DNA of 11,183 nucleotides from CBFCZU01 sp965602635 (GTDB lineage: Bacteria; Planctomycetota; Phycisphaerae; SM23-33): the NCBI GenBank assembly GCA_965602635.1, contig CBFCZU010000141.1:1-11183 (forward strand), in the 5' to 3' direction. The position numbers were made by a program, and so were the translations under genes. Positions 1 through 5,950 of the stretch are shown piece by piece. The notes beneath the pieces are model-generated. The model had not been told where the DNA came from. It saw only the letters and a list, made by a program, of their open reading frames with translations, and made no database searches. How positions within the stretch are numbered: position 1 is the stretch's first letter; every line of letters begins with the position of its first letter.

Positions 1-158
1 CAAGGCTTCCTTCCTGCCGCCAAGTTCTCCCACGACGTCTTGGCCACGCCGACCGTTCTGCCCAGCGGATCCAGCCTACTCGCGCACCACCTCGACGGAA
101 AAACGGGTCACATCCAGCAAGAGCGCAGGTCACATGGTCGGGGCATGCAGCCCAAGCA
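1..158. other. Left-edge stretch with no supportable gene
   Basis: I see no gene I can support here. The + strand frame beginning at base 1 stays open to a TAG at 190-192, but it runs straight through the terminator hairpin that follows, so at most it is a chance extension of a gene end. On the minus strand a short frame (stop at 78-76) is open for only about 17 codons. No ribosome-binding site, signal sequence or family motif was seen in either reading. Confidence 0.3.
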
Positions 159-190
159 AAGAGCCGTAACCTCTTCTGGCTACGGCTCTT
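159..190 (-). terminator. Intrinsic-terminator-like hairpin after the tRNA fragment
   Basis: AAGAGCCGTA (159-168) and TACGGCTCTT (181-190) form a perfect 10-bp stem closing a 12-nt loop, with two further possible C-G pairs inside after a mismatch. Read on the minus strand it lies 9 nt past the tRNA 3' end, where a tRNA transcript would be terminated. The following T-rich stretch is weak (TTTGCTT), so termination efficiency is uncertain. It is most simply the original terminator of the tRNA-Pro gene whose 3' half is retained next to it. Confidence 0.6.
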
Positions 191-198
191 AGACCAAG

Positions 199-245
199 TC
201 GGGGCGGTGGGATTTGAACCCACGACCTCTTGACCCCCAGCCAAG
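199..245 (-). pseudogene. tRNA-Pro(GGG), 3' half only
   Basis: Read on the minus strand this is the 3' half of a tRNA. The anticodon arm has stem CTTGG (245-241) pairing with TCAAG (233-229) around the loop CTGGGGG, giving anticodon GGG (238-236), a proline tRNA. It is followed by variable loop AGGTC (228-224), T-stem GTGGG (223-219), T-loop TTCAAAT, stem CCCAC (211-207), the acceptor strand CGCCCCG (206-200) and discriminator A (199). CCA is not encoded. Upstream, at 246-270, there is no D-arm with matching stems and no CGGGGCG acceptor strand at the right distance, so the 5' half is missing. It cannot fold into a working tRNA. Retention of exactly the anticodon-to-3' part is the classic footprint of a tyrosine-integrase attachment site, although simple deletion would also explain it. 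Confidence 0.75.
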
Positions 246-493
246 CCGGTTGCTGAGCACATCGTACGTCAACACAAGGACTTATGAACTTCAGTTTTGT
301 GCCGATCCACAAATGCGCCACAAGAAACCGCACGAAGCTGCCCGCCCCGCCCCACGGTTTCACTCCACCCTTTACAGAAACGGAACGGTGAGCGCGTTGC
401 CTGGAACCTTGTGCTCACCGGCCCTTGTTTTGGCAACGCTTCGCGGTCAACTCCGCGGCAGGCGCCGCGTCGTCTCGCCGGCACCCGTTCGTG
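246..493. other. Non-coding or decayed stretch
   Basis: Apart from a few bases next to the anticodon arm that faintly resemble a D-arm (GCTCAGCAACCGG on the minus strand), I recognise nothing here. All frames are short or consist of low-information Arg/Pro/Ala-rich translation typical of GC-rich non-coding DNA. It lies between the tRNA fragment and the dprA fragment, so it is probably eroded sequence. Confidence 0.4.
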
Positions 494-664
494 TCAGTCA
501 GTAAGCCCGTTTCCGCCTCCGTAGAAGCGCCGCCAAGGCGCCCATCCGGTCGTAGCCTCGGGCGGGTAGATGTTTGCCAGCCCGCAGCCCATGACGGCGA
601 CCGTCCGCCCGCCGGCTGCCAGGGCCCCCCGCTGGGCGACTGAGTTTATGCCGGGCGCCCCGGC
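494..664 (-). pseudogene. dprA: dprA (DNA processing protein A), internal fragment
   Basis: On the minus strand the reading from 652 down to 557 gives GINSVAQRGALAAGG followed by RTVAVMGCGLANIYPPE. This matches the Rossmann-like core of DprA/Smf, where the family reads roughly GIDxxAHxxAL-xxGGxTIAVLGxGLxxIYPxE. DprA loads RecA on single-stranded DNA during transformation and is normally about 300-380 residues. Only about 32 recognisable residues remain. After YPPE the frame drifts into unrelated sequence and stops at TGA (496-494), and nothing upstream of GIN resembles the preceding DprA segment apart from a few residues. No start codon or ribosome-binding site serves it. It is a gene scrap, not a functional copy. 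The assignment rests on motif memory over a short stretch, but the GGRTVAV and GCGLxxIYPPE signatures are distinctive. Confidence 0.6.
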
Positions 665-737
665 CCGGTATACACAGTGGAACGGCGTCCAAACAGCGTT
701 CTGGCTGCTCTGGCAGCGGATGGAAGAGGCGGCGTGA

Positions 738-884
738 CGCCAGGCCGCCCCTCGGCCGAACGCTGCGTGCCGGCCAGCCTGGCCGTTGCCGGCCGTCTAT
801 GCCGTGAGCCTGCTGCTGACGCTCATCGGCGGGGTGGTGCTGTACGCCGTCACCCACCCGGAGGTGTTTCGGCAGCCGGGGTGA
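738..884 (+). pseudogene. Possible membrane-protein C-terminal fragment
   Basis: From the stop at 735-737 to the next stop near 882-884, the + frame ends with a segment reading AVYAVSLLLTLIGGVVLYAV followed by THPEVFRQPG. That is one clean hydrophobic helix of about 20 residues with a short charged tail, as at the C-terminus of a permease or small membrane protein. Upstream in the same frame, before the TGA at 735, lies another plausible but unrecognised peptide containing QTAFWLLWQRMEEAA. There is no convincing start codon or ribosome-binding site, so this is more likely a remnant than a gene. The family is not recognisable, and a hydrophobic run in GC-rich DNA could be chance. Confidence 0.3.
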
Positions 885-1110
885 GCCGCGACGCCTGCTC
901 GCCGTCCTCACGTGCGCCGGTCGGCGCGGCGCCGTTGGCCTTTGGGGCCGCGGAGGCATTCTTGGGCGCCGGCCGCCTGGGGACGGGGGGACGGATCTTC
1001 CAGACGTGCACGATGGACTTGTCCTCGTCGGCGCGCGGCTCGAAGACGTACAGGCAGCCGCGGGCGGGGTCGAGTGTCGCTATGGCGCGAACGCGGTGAA
1101 TTGCCGCCCG
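850..1110 (-). pseudogene. C-terminal remnant of an unidentified minus-strand protein
   Basis: Between an in-frame TGA (1113-1111) and the TGA at 852-850 the minus strand encodes 86 residues. The first part contains AIATLDPARGCLYVFEPRAD and continues EDKSIVHVWKIR (coordinates 1086-991). This has the alternating hydrophobic pattern of paired beta-strands in a propeller or similar fold. The rest is a Pro/Ala/Lys-rich tail typical of a disordered C-terminus. There is no start codon or ribosome-binding site, and the upstream sequence in other frames does not obviously continue it, so the gene appears truncated or disabled. I do not recognise a named family. Its 3' end converges on and slightly overlaps the membrane-helix fragment on the other strand. 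Confidence 0.45.
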
Positions 1111-1113
1111 TCA

Positions 1114-1259
1114 TTGTCCCGCGATCCAGCCCGCCGTTCCGGGCCTTGCCGACGCCGCAAGGCAGGGCGCGCAGGCTCTGTCCGGCGGCAAGGGCGCTCT
1201 CTGGCTGCCCGTCGAGGAGAGCTTCGGGCGGCCGAGACGACGAATGCCAGACGCAATAG
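1114..1259. other. Decayed stretch between remnants
   Basis: No recognisable gene. One minus-strand frame contains a plausible-looking stretch (PEALLDGQPESALAAGQSLR), but it is not in the frame of the fragment that follows it on that strand and I cannot link it to any family. It may be part of the missing body of that broken gene in a shifted frame. Confidence 0.25.
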
Positions 1260-1496
1260 GCACACGCCCACCTGCGAGTATCCCCTCGGCTTGCCGACGA
1301 GCGCGACCCTCGCCTGCCGGTGCCGGGCGCTGCGATCTCCACGAAGCGCAAGGGGCGGACGCTTCAGGTCGTTGTGCTCGCGGATGGCTTCGAATACGAG
1401 GGCTAGCGATTCAAGACCCTCTCGGCCGTGGCCAAGGGGATCACCCGCTCCCACTACAGCGGCTTTCGGTTCTTCAGCCTGGGGGGTAAGCGATGA
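1260..1496 (+). pseudogene. DUF2924 family gene, broken by in-frame TAG
   Basis: The + frame encodes ADERDPRLPVPG, then RTLQVVVLADGFEYEG, then a TAG stop at 1404-1406, and continues in the same frame with RFKTLSAVAKGITRSHYSGF and RFFSLGGKR before TGA at 1494-1496. This matches the C-terminal half of DUF2924 proteins, whose consensus is roughly RLPxPG, then a GRT-VxVLxDGFEYxG strand, then YxSLSAVAxAITGxxxNGxxFFGL. The family is about 150-200 residues, is typical of phage-like and recombinase-bearing islands, and usually sits directly upstream of a serine recombinase gene. The N-terminal half is not recognisable here. TAG also ends the intact gene at 4229, so it is read as stop in this genome and the TAG is a true lesion. 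The final TGA overlaps the ATG of the next fragment (ATGA), the arrangement expected for this gene pair. Confidence 0.7.
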
Positions 1497-1552
1497 TCGC
1501 GTCGAGAACGACCAAGGTGACGGCTCCGGCCGTGCGCTGTGCCATCTACACG
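1493..1552 (+). pseudogene. Serine recombinase (resolvase family), first ~20 codons only
   Basis: The ATG at 1493 overlaps the stop of the DUF2924 remnant and opens MIASRTTKVTAPAVRCAIYT. Large serine recombinases partnered with DUF2924 typically begin with a short basic leader followed by VRCAIYTRxS, the first beta-strand and the region around the catalytic serine. Here homology ends at IYT, exactly before the expected R-x-S, and the frame then runs on as unrelated sequence to about 1720. The catalytic serine and everything after it are lost, so no activity is possible. Identification relies on the short VRCAIYT match plus the coupled DUF2924 context. Confidence 0.6.
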
Positions 1553-1660
1553 GGCAAACGTCACTTCCTGCCGCAACTCCCGGAGGTCGCTTTCGCTGGT
1601 CTGCCAGTTGAGGTTCTCGGCGAACGCGGCCTTGACTTGGCCGCCTGCCTCCGCTGCCCG
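1553..1660 (-). pseudogene. Minus-strand fragment resembling the C-terminal region of type I restriction HsdR
   Basis: On the minus strand, 1660 down to about 1553 reads VKAAFAENLNWQTSESDLRE followed by LRQEVTFA. It has the composition of a real amphipathic helical protein segment. It resembles the end of HsdR (type I restriction endonuclease motor subunit) proteins, where a W-x-TSE-x-x-LR-x-LR segment precedes a final helical region. The similarity ends at TFA, exactly where the oppositely oriented recombinase fragment begins. The assignment to HsdR is from memory of short motifs and could be wrong. That it is a relic of some minus-strand coding sequence is more certain than which one. No methylase or specificity subunit gene is in the window. 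Confidence 0.35.
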
Positions 1661-1730
1661 TACAATCCATCGCGGACGGGTGAAGTGTTGCTGGCAAACA
1701 ACCAGCTTTCGGATTCCTGAAACCCACGAG

Positions 1731-1736
1731 AGGTGA
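1731..1736 (+). promoter_or_regulatory. Shine-Dalgarno AGGTGA before ATG 1740
   Basis: AGGTGA ends 3 nt before ATG 1740 (GAGAGGTGAACGATG). It is a credible ribosome-binding site and means translation may begin at 1740 as well as at 1992. It could be left over from a gene whose body has been lost. Confidence 0.45.
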
Positions 1737-1739
1737 ACG

Positions 1740-1991
1740 ATGGCTGAAGGGTATTCCAGGACGTTGCTGAAAGAGGACTGGTCGTCCCTGCCGACGGGCC
1801 CGCTGCACAGGGGCAATACCGCCCGAGGCGAGTACATGGCGATGACGGTCCCGGGCAATCCGGGCGGCTGGTGTCACAACCGCAACGCCGGGGCGGGGGT
1901 AGATCGCGACCACTCCCGGATGCTCGTCAAGGCCGGCCGGACGCCGCCGCCGAGAGCGAGCGATACCGCACTTAACCAAGGGAGCCGAGAA
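1740..1991 (+). pseudogene. Vestigial N-terminus fused in frame ahead of the GH123-like gene
   Basis: The frame of the glycosidase is open upstream to an ATG at 1740 with its own ribosome-binding site. The first ~47 residues (MAEGYSRTLLKEDWSSLPTG, later ARGEYMAM and NPGGWCHN) look like genuine protein. The LLKEDWSSLPTGPL... and ...GEY... pattern is reminiscent of the first strands of secreted concanavalin-A-like domain proteins common in planctomycetes. From about residue 48 the translation becomes low-quality Arg/Gly/Pro-rich sequence until the true start at 1992. I read it as the stump of another gene whose remaining frame happens to run into the next one. Alternatively it is a real N-terminal extension, but that would bury the signal peptide 84 residues into the protein. 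Confidence 0.35.
1978..1984 (+). promoter_or_regulatory. Shine-Dalgarno AAGGGAG for ATG 1992
   Basis: AAGGGAG ends 7 nt before ATG 1992, the ideal spacing. It decides the start of the secreted GH123-like protein, because translation from here puts the signal peptide at the N-terminus. Confidence 0.75.
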
Positions 1992-4229
1992 ATGAAACGG
2001 CCACACGCATTGCTGCTGATCGCCACAGGCATACTCTCAGCCGTCCTGCCGGCCATGGCCGACAAGCCCATCGCACTGGACAAGGCTGACATTCTCAGCG
2101 ACAACGACATCGGCGTCGCCAAGGACATGACCAGCCCGGGCCGCTGGAGCAGGCCCCAGGCCGAAGAGGGCCCCATCTCCGACCGCACCTGGCGGACCTA
2201 CACCGGCCCGAGGAGCCTGTCCTACGTGGGCATCGCTCCGTGGTTCGACGGCGACAGCCCGTCAGACGACACCATGGTCTGCATCACCTACAACGACACC
2301 ACCAACGCCGCGGTGAGTGTGCTGACCTGGAACGGGGCGGGCAAGACCTACGGGTACAGTCTCATCGGGCGCATCGGCGGCGCAAACGACGGCAAGTGGA
2401 AGCAGGCCTTCCTGGTCTGCCCGGCCAAGCTCATCCGCAGACGCCCCAAGAGCAAACCTGCCAACGTCTGCTGGATGCTGTTCAACGGCGGCGGGAAGAT
2501 CTCCGTCGATCGCATCCAGGTCGTCAAGCCGACGGCGAAGTTGATGGCCAAGTCCGTCAGCGACGCCCGGGCCGCCAGGGCAGCCTCCATCGAGGCCCTG
2601 AAAAAGACCTTCCGTCACGTGCCGTGGAAGGAGACCACCACCCTCGGCGCCATCGACGCCAAGTGGCAAACGATGGGCTTCATACCCTACAGCCGCAGCT
2701 ACACTGTGGACGTCCGCCCGAAGTCGGTCCCCACCCCCGCCGAGCGCGGCACAGCCACACTCAAGACCTACGCCACCCTCGGTGAGTTCGAGCCGCTGCT
2801 GGTGGCCGCCTACGCGATCAAGGACCTGACGTTCACCGCGAGCATCTCCGACCTGACAGGCCCTGGTGCCCTCCAGGCCGGCAAGGACGTCAAGATCGAA
2901 TGGGTCGAGTCGGCGCCCCTGCGGATCGGCAGCAGTTGGGGCAAGAACTACCAGATCATGAACTGCTGGCTTCGCCCCAACGCCCCGCTGGAGGTCAAGG
3001 CCAAGACTAGTCAGAGCTGGCTGATCACCGTTCACGTTCCCGACGACGCCAAGCCCGGCACGTACACCGGCTCGGCGACATTGGCCGCCGGCGGCAGGAA
3101 GGCGACCTTCCCCATATCATTCCGCGTGCTGCCGTTCAAGCTCGACCGCGTCGACCACATCGCACGCGGGCCCTACACGCCCGGAATGCTCTCCGACGAG
3201 CACATCCGGGACCTGGTCGACCACGGTCACAACTCCATGAGCCTCTGGTCCGGCGGCGGTATCGGCGCGGCAATGTCCGGCGGCAAGTGCGTCGCGAAGG
3301 TCTCCGCCCACCTGGACAGCTACCTGCGGAAGCTGAAGAAGGCCGGCTTCGTCCGGGCCGTTCAGTTCGGCGGCGGCGACCCGGCCTTCAACGACCCCAA
3401 CGGTGTCGCCGGCGTCTGCGGCGGCAGGCCCGGCTCGGAGAAGTTCGCCAAGGCATACGCCGAGTTCTGGAAAAACATCCGCCGGCTGGAGAAGCAGCGT
3501 GAGTGGCCGGAGATCATCTGCTGCCCGTTCGACGAGCCGGTCAAGAGCGGCGCGAAGACCCGCAACTACATCATCTGCTACGACATCGTCAAGAAGGCCA
3601 CTCCCACGACCAAGCTCTTCTGCGTGTTCATGAACAAGCCATGGGCCTGCAAGAAGCTGGGCAAGAAGTCTGACATATGGTCGTGCAACGGGGCGTTCGA
3701 CGCCAACCAGGCCGAGAAGCTGCGACTGGCGGCCGAGGAGAAAGTCCAGAAGCTCTTCTACACCTACACGGGCGCGATGGGCTGCACGCGACCGGGCACC
3801 GCCAGGTACAATACCGGCGTCCTGCCCTGGCACCACGACGTGGACGGCACATACTTCTGGGCATACCTCTGGTCCAACGGCGACCCGTTCAACGACCTCG
3901 ACGGCGGATCACGCGACTGGAGCCCCGTCGCCCGCGACGTGGACGGCAAGCTCTACGGCAGCATCGGCTGGGAAGGCTACCGCGAGGGCATCGACGACTT
4001 GCGGTACATCCACACCTGCATCAGAATCGCCCGGCAGAAGAATCGAAAGGACGTACTGGCCGAGCTGGACGCCATGAAGAAGGCCGTCAAGAAGGGCAAG
4101 GAGAACCCCGAGAGCACACGGACAAAGGGACTGGACGACTTCTTCTTCAAGGTCGACAGCACCGTGTTCATGGACGTCTACCGCGCCCGCGTGGTGGCGA
4201 TGATCATGGAGATGATCGGCGCCAAGTAG
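1992..4229 (+). CDS. Secreted glycoside hydrolase, GH123/DUF4091-like
   Basis: A 745-residue exported enzyme. Residues 1-23 are a signal peptide (basic MKR, hydrophobic core, cleavage near AMA-DK). Residues ~25-180 form a beta-rich domain that may bind carbohydrate. Residues ~235-385 form a second beta-sandwich ending PDDAKPGTYTGSATL...FRVLPFKL, the usual fold preceding the barrel in GH123-type proteins. Residues ~390-640 are the TIM-barrel region, with CCPFDEP at 510-516. The Asp514-Glu515 pair matches the D-E dyad of GH123, which cleaves beta-N-acetylgalactosaminides by substrate-assisted catalysis. The end carries WEGYREGIDDLRYI (660-673), the typical DUF4091 C-terminal signature. Family knowledge suggests a hexosaminidase-like exo-enzyme acting in the periplasm or outside the cell. 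The actual substrate is inference. It lies 233 bp before the sulfatase gene and ends with TAG. The start at 1992 is preferred over 1740 because of the ribosome-binding site and signal peptide. Confidence 0.85.
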   Translation: MKRPHALLLIATGILSAVLPAMADKPIALDKADILSDNDIGVAKDMTSPGRWSRPQAEEGPISDRTWRTYTGPRSLSYVGIAPWFDGDSPSDDTMVCITYNDTTNAAVSVLTWNGAGKTYGYSLIGRIGGANDGKWKQAFLVCPAKLIRRRPKSKPANVCWMLFNGGGKISVDRIQVVKPTAKLMAKSVSDARAARAASIEALKKTFRHVPWKETTTLGAIDAKWQTMGFIPYSRSYTVDVRPKSVPTPAERGTATLKTYATLGEFEPLLVAAYAIKDLTFTASISDLTGPGALQAGKDVKIEWVESAPLRIGSSWGKNYQIMNCWLRPNAPLEVKAKTSQSWLITVHVPDDAKPGTYTGSATLAAGGRKATFPISFRVLPFKLDRVDHIARGPYTPGMLSDEHIRDLVDHGHNSMSLWSGGGIGAAMSGGKCVAKVSAHLDSYLRKLKKAGFVRAVQFGGGDPAFNDPNGVAGVCGGRPGSEKFAKAYAEFWKNIRRLEKQREWPEIICCPFDEPVKSGAKTRNYIICYDIVKKATPTTKLFCVFMNKPWACKKLGKKSDIWSCNGAFDANQAEKLRLAAEEKVQKLFYTYTGAMGCTRPGTARYNTGVLPWHHDVDGTYFWAYLWSNGDPFNDLDGGSRDWSPVARDVDGKLYGSIGWEGYREGIDDLRYIHTCIRIARQKNRKDVLAELDAMKKAVKKGKENPESTRTKGLDDFFFKVDSTVFMDVYRARVVAMIMEMIGAK

Positions 4230-4462
4230 CGGCCGGCCGCCGTTGCGAAAGAACCATGTTGTCCGGCAACGGGTGCCATCCATGGGGTCGGTCAACGGCT
4301 ATCAGGAAGAACTTCCAAGGCCTCATGGGACGGGGCATTGCAGCCAATGTGCGGCCTGTGGGAAGCCTTCGACGCCTGCGGAATCGCTGGCGAGGTTCGC
4401 GGCGCCTTGTGCAAGCGAACAGGCCTTCGTAGGATGCGGCCTTACGCGAGCGGACGTCGCCG
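4230..4462 (+). other. Spacer between glycosidase and sulfatase
   Basis: This 233-bp gap contains no gene I can support. A 12-bp perfect palindrome (4229-4240) overlaps the glycosidase stop but leaves no loop, so it is not a terminator. One + frame is open through the gap into the sulfatase in a different phase, with an unremarkable translation. A promoter for the sulfatase group could lie here, but I see no confident -35/-10 pair. Confidence 0.35.
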
Positions 4463-5950
4463 ATGAACATCCTCTTCGTGCATACGGATCAGCAGCGACG
4501 GGATTCGCTGCGGTGCTACGGCAACAGTGAGGGCCGGACTCCAACCTTCGACCGCCTGGCGGCCGAGGGCATTGTCTTCGACAACGCCTTCACACCCGTG
4601 CCGCTGTGTGGCCCGGCGCGGGCGTCGCTGCTGACGGGCCTGCGGCCGATACATCACGGGATTCTCTTCAACGTCGAGTCCGGCTGCGTGGCTGGGCGTG
4701 ACTTCGCCGGGCGGCCCGAGGGTTTCGGCCAGCGGCTGCGGGATCGTGGCTACTACTGCGCCCACGTGGGCAAGTGGCACATCGGGACGGAGTTGACGCC
4801 CGCCGACTGTGGCTTCGAGGGGCTCTACTACGCCGGTTACGGCTACCCCGAGGCTCATCCTCACTACCTGGAGTACCTCCGTCGCCTCGGCCTGCCGGGC
4901 TTCGTCCTGCGCGAGCAGCGCCACAGCGACGGCTTGCCCGGTCGCAAGGGCTTCCTGCTGACGGCGGTGCAGGAGGGTGGGGTGGAGGCGTCGGTGCCGT
5001 ACTACCTGGCCGAGCAGGCGATCGCCGCGATGCGTTTCGCCGTCGAGGCCGGGCGCGAGTTCTTCGTGGCGGTGGACTTCTGGGGCCCGCACGCACCTTA
5101 CATTCTGCCCGAGCAGTATGCGCGGATGCACCACCCAGCCGCGGTGACCCCGCCCGCGACGAGTTCCGAGGACCTCGCCGGCAAGCCCCGGCTGCAGCAG
5201 GACTACGCCCGCTATTGGGGCGTGGACGGCTTCGACTCCAGCCGCTGGGCCGAACTCGTCGCCGCCTGCTACGGGTACATCTCGTTGATCGACGCGCAGG
5301 TGGGGCGGCTGCTGGCGTGCCTGGAGGACGTCGGCGTCGCCGGTGAAACGGCCGTGATCTTCACCACCGACCACGGCGGGATGGTCGGATCCCACGGGCT
5401 GATGGACAAGGGTCCGTTCCTGTACGATCCAGTCTGCCGCGTGCCGCTGATCGTCCGCCTGCCCGGCGGCCGCGGCGGCGGCACGCACGACGAACACATC
5501 GTCTACAACATGGACCTGATGCCCACCTTCCTGGAGCTCGCCGGCGCCAATGTTCCCGAGCGGCTGGACGCGGCTTCGCTGTTGCCGCTGTGCACCGGCC
5601 GGAACGGCGGCTTCCCGGAACGACGGGCGGCGTTCAGCGAGTACCACGGCCACCAGGTCCCCGCGTTCGGGCGGATGGTCCGCACGGAGCGGCACAAATA
5701 CGTCTTCAACGGATGCGGGCTCGACGAGCTGTACGACCTGAGGTCGGACCCGCTGGAGCGGCGCAACCTCATCGGCGACCCCGCCGCTCGCCAACCGCTG
5801 GCGGAGCTGCGGGCCATGCTGGCCGAGCACCTCCGCCGGCAGCAGGACCCCGTCCTGCGATTCTACCTCGGCACGCGGATGGAAGGAGATGGGCCAGAAC
5901 CGCCGCGGGGCCCGTCGCGGCGCCCCCAAAGAAAGGCAGAACCAGAATGA
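4463..5950 (+). CDS. Type I (formylglycine-dependent) sulfatase
   Basis: A 495-residue member of the S1 arylsulfatase/alkaline-phosphatase superfamily, about the usual length. It opens directly on the first core strand, MNILFVHTDQQRRDSL, with metal ligand Asp9. The active-site signature is LCGPARASLLTG (48-59). Cys49 in C-x-P-x-R is the residue converted to formylglycine, the nucleophile for sulfate ester hydrolysis, and Arg53 follows. Further catalytic and metal motifs are HVGKWHIG (Lys104, His106), WGPH (His210), TTDHG (Asp303-His304) and HGLMDKG (Lys316). All key residues are present, so it should be active given a maturase encoded elsewhere. There is no signal peptide, unlike the glycosidase upstream and the beta-helix protein downstream, which implies action on imported sulfated sugars in the cytoplasm. 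The ribosome-binding site is weak. The stop overlaps the next start (ATGA). The C-terminus is a Pro/Arg-rich tail. The exact sulfated substrate cannot be read from sequence. Confidence 0.93.
   Translation: MNILFVHTDQQRRDSLRCYGNSEGRTPTFDRLAAEGIVFDNAFTPVPLCGPARASLLTGLRPIHHGILFNVESGCVAGRDFAGRPEGFGQRLRDRGYYCAHVGKWHIGTELTPADCGFEGLYYAGYGYPEAHPHYLEYLRRLGLPGFVLREQRHSDGLPGRKGFLLTAVQEGGVEASVPYYLAEQAIAAMRFAVEAGREFFVAVDFWGPHAPYILPEQYARMHHPAAVTPPATSSEDLAGKPRLQQDYARYWGVDGFDSSRWAELVAACYGYISLIDAQVGRLLACLEDVGVAGETAVIFTTDHGGMVGSHGLMDKGPFLYDPVCRVPLIVRLPGGRGGGTHDEHIVYNMDLMPTFLELAGANVPERLDAASLLPLCTGRNGGFPERRAAFSEYHGHQVPAFGRMVRTERHKYVFNGCGLDELYDLRSDPLERRNLIGDPAARQPLAELRAMLAEHLRRQQDPVLRFYLGTRMEGDGPEPPRGPSRRPQRKAEPE

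Noticed and set aside
1..192. Open + frame from the window edge
   Set aside because: It runs through the terminator hairpin at 159-190 and shows no family motif; the open length is unremarkable for GC-rich DNA.
199..350. tRNA-Pro interrupted by an intron, with its 5' half near 343-349
   Set aside because: A CGGGGCG sequence occurs there on the minus strand, but the anticodon stem and loop are contiguous, so a usual anticodon-loop intron is excluded, and no D-arm follows that sequence.
1404..1406. TAG recoding (read-through) in the DUF2924 gene
   Set aside because: TAG terminates the intact glycosidase at 4227-4229, and the neighbouring recombinase is also broken, so a dead gene is simpler.
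1080..2006. 308-codon minus-strand open frame
   Set aside because: The translation is Arg/Pro-rich. The convincing minus-strand fragments at 850-1110 and 1553-1660 lie in other frames, and its far end overlaps the start of the secreted GH123-like protein.
4229..4240. 12-bp palindrome at the glycosidase stop as a terminator
   Set aside because: A gapless palindrome leaves no loop and no T-tract follows; it is expected by chance in such GC-rich sequence.
3677..4432. 251-codon + frame overlapping the first glycosidase
   Set aside because: Arg/Gln/Gly-rich shadow translation of the real gene, with no start site or motif.
4442..5929. 495-codon open frame antisense to the sulfatase
   Set aside because: It is the complement of a strongly supported gene with third-position GC bias, which suppresses stops on the other strand. 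Its translation has no coherent domain pattern.
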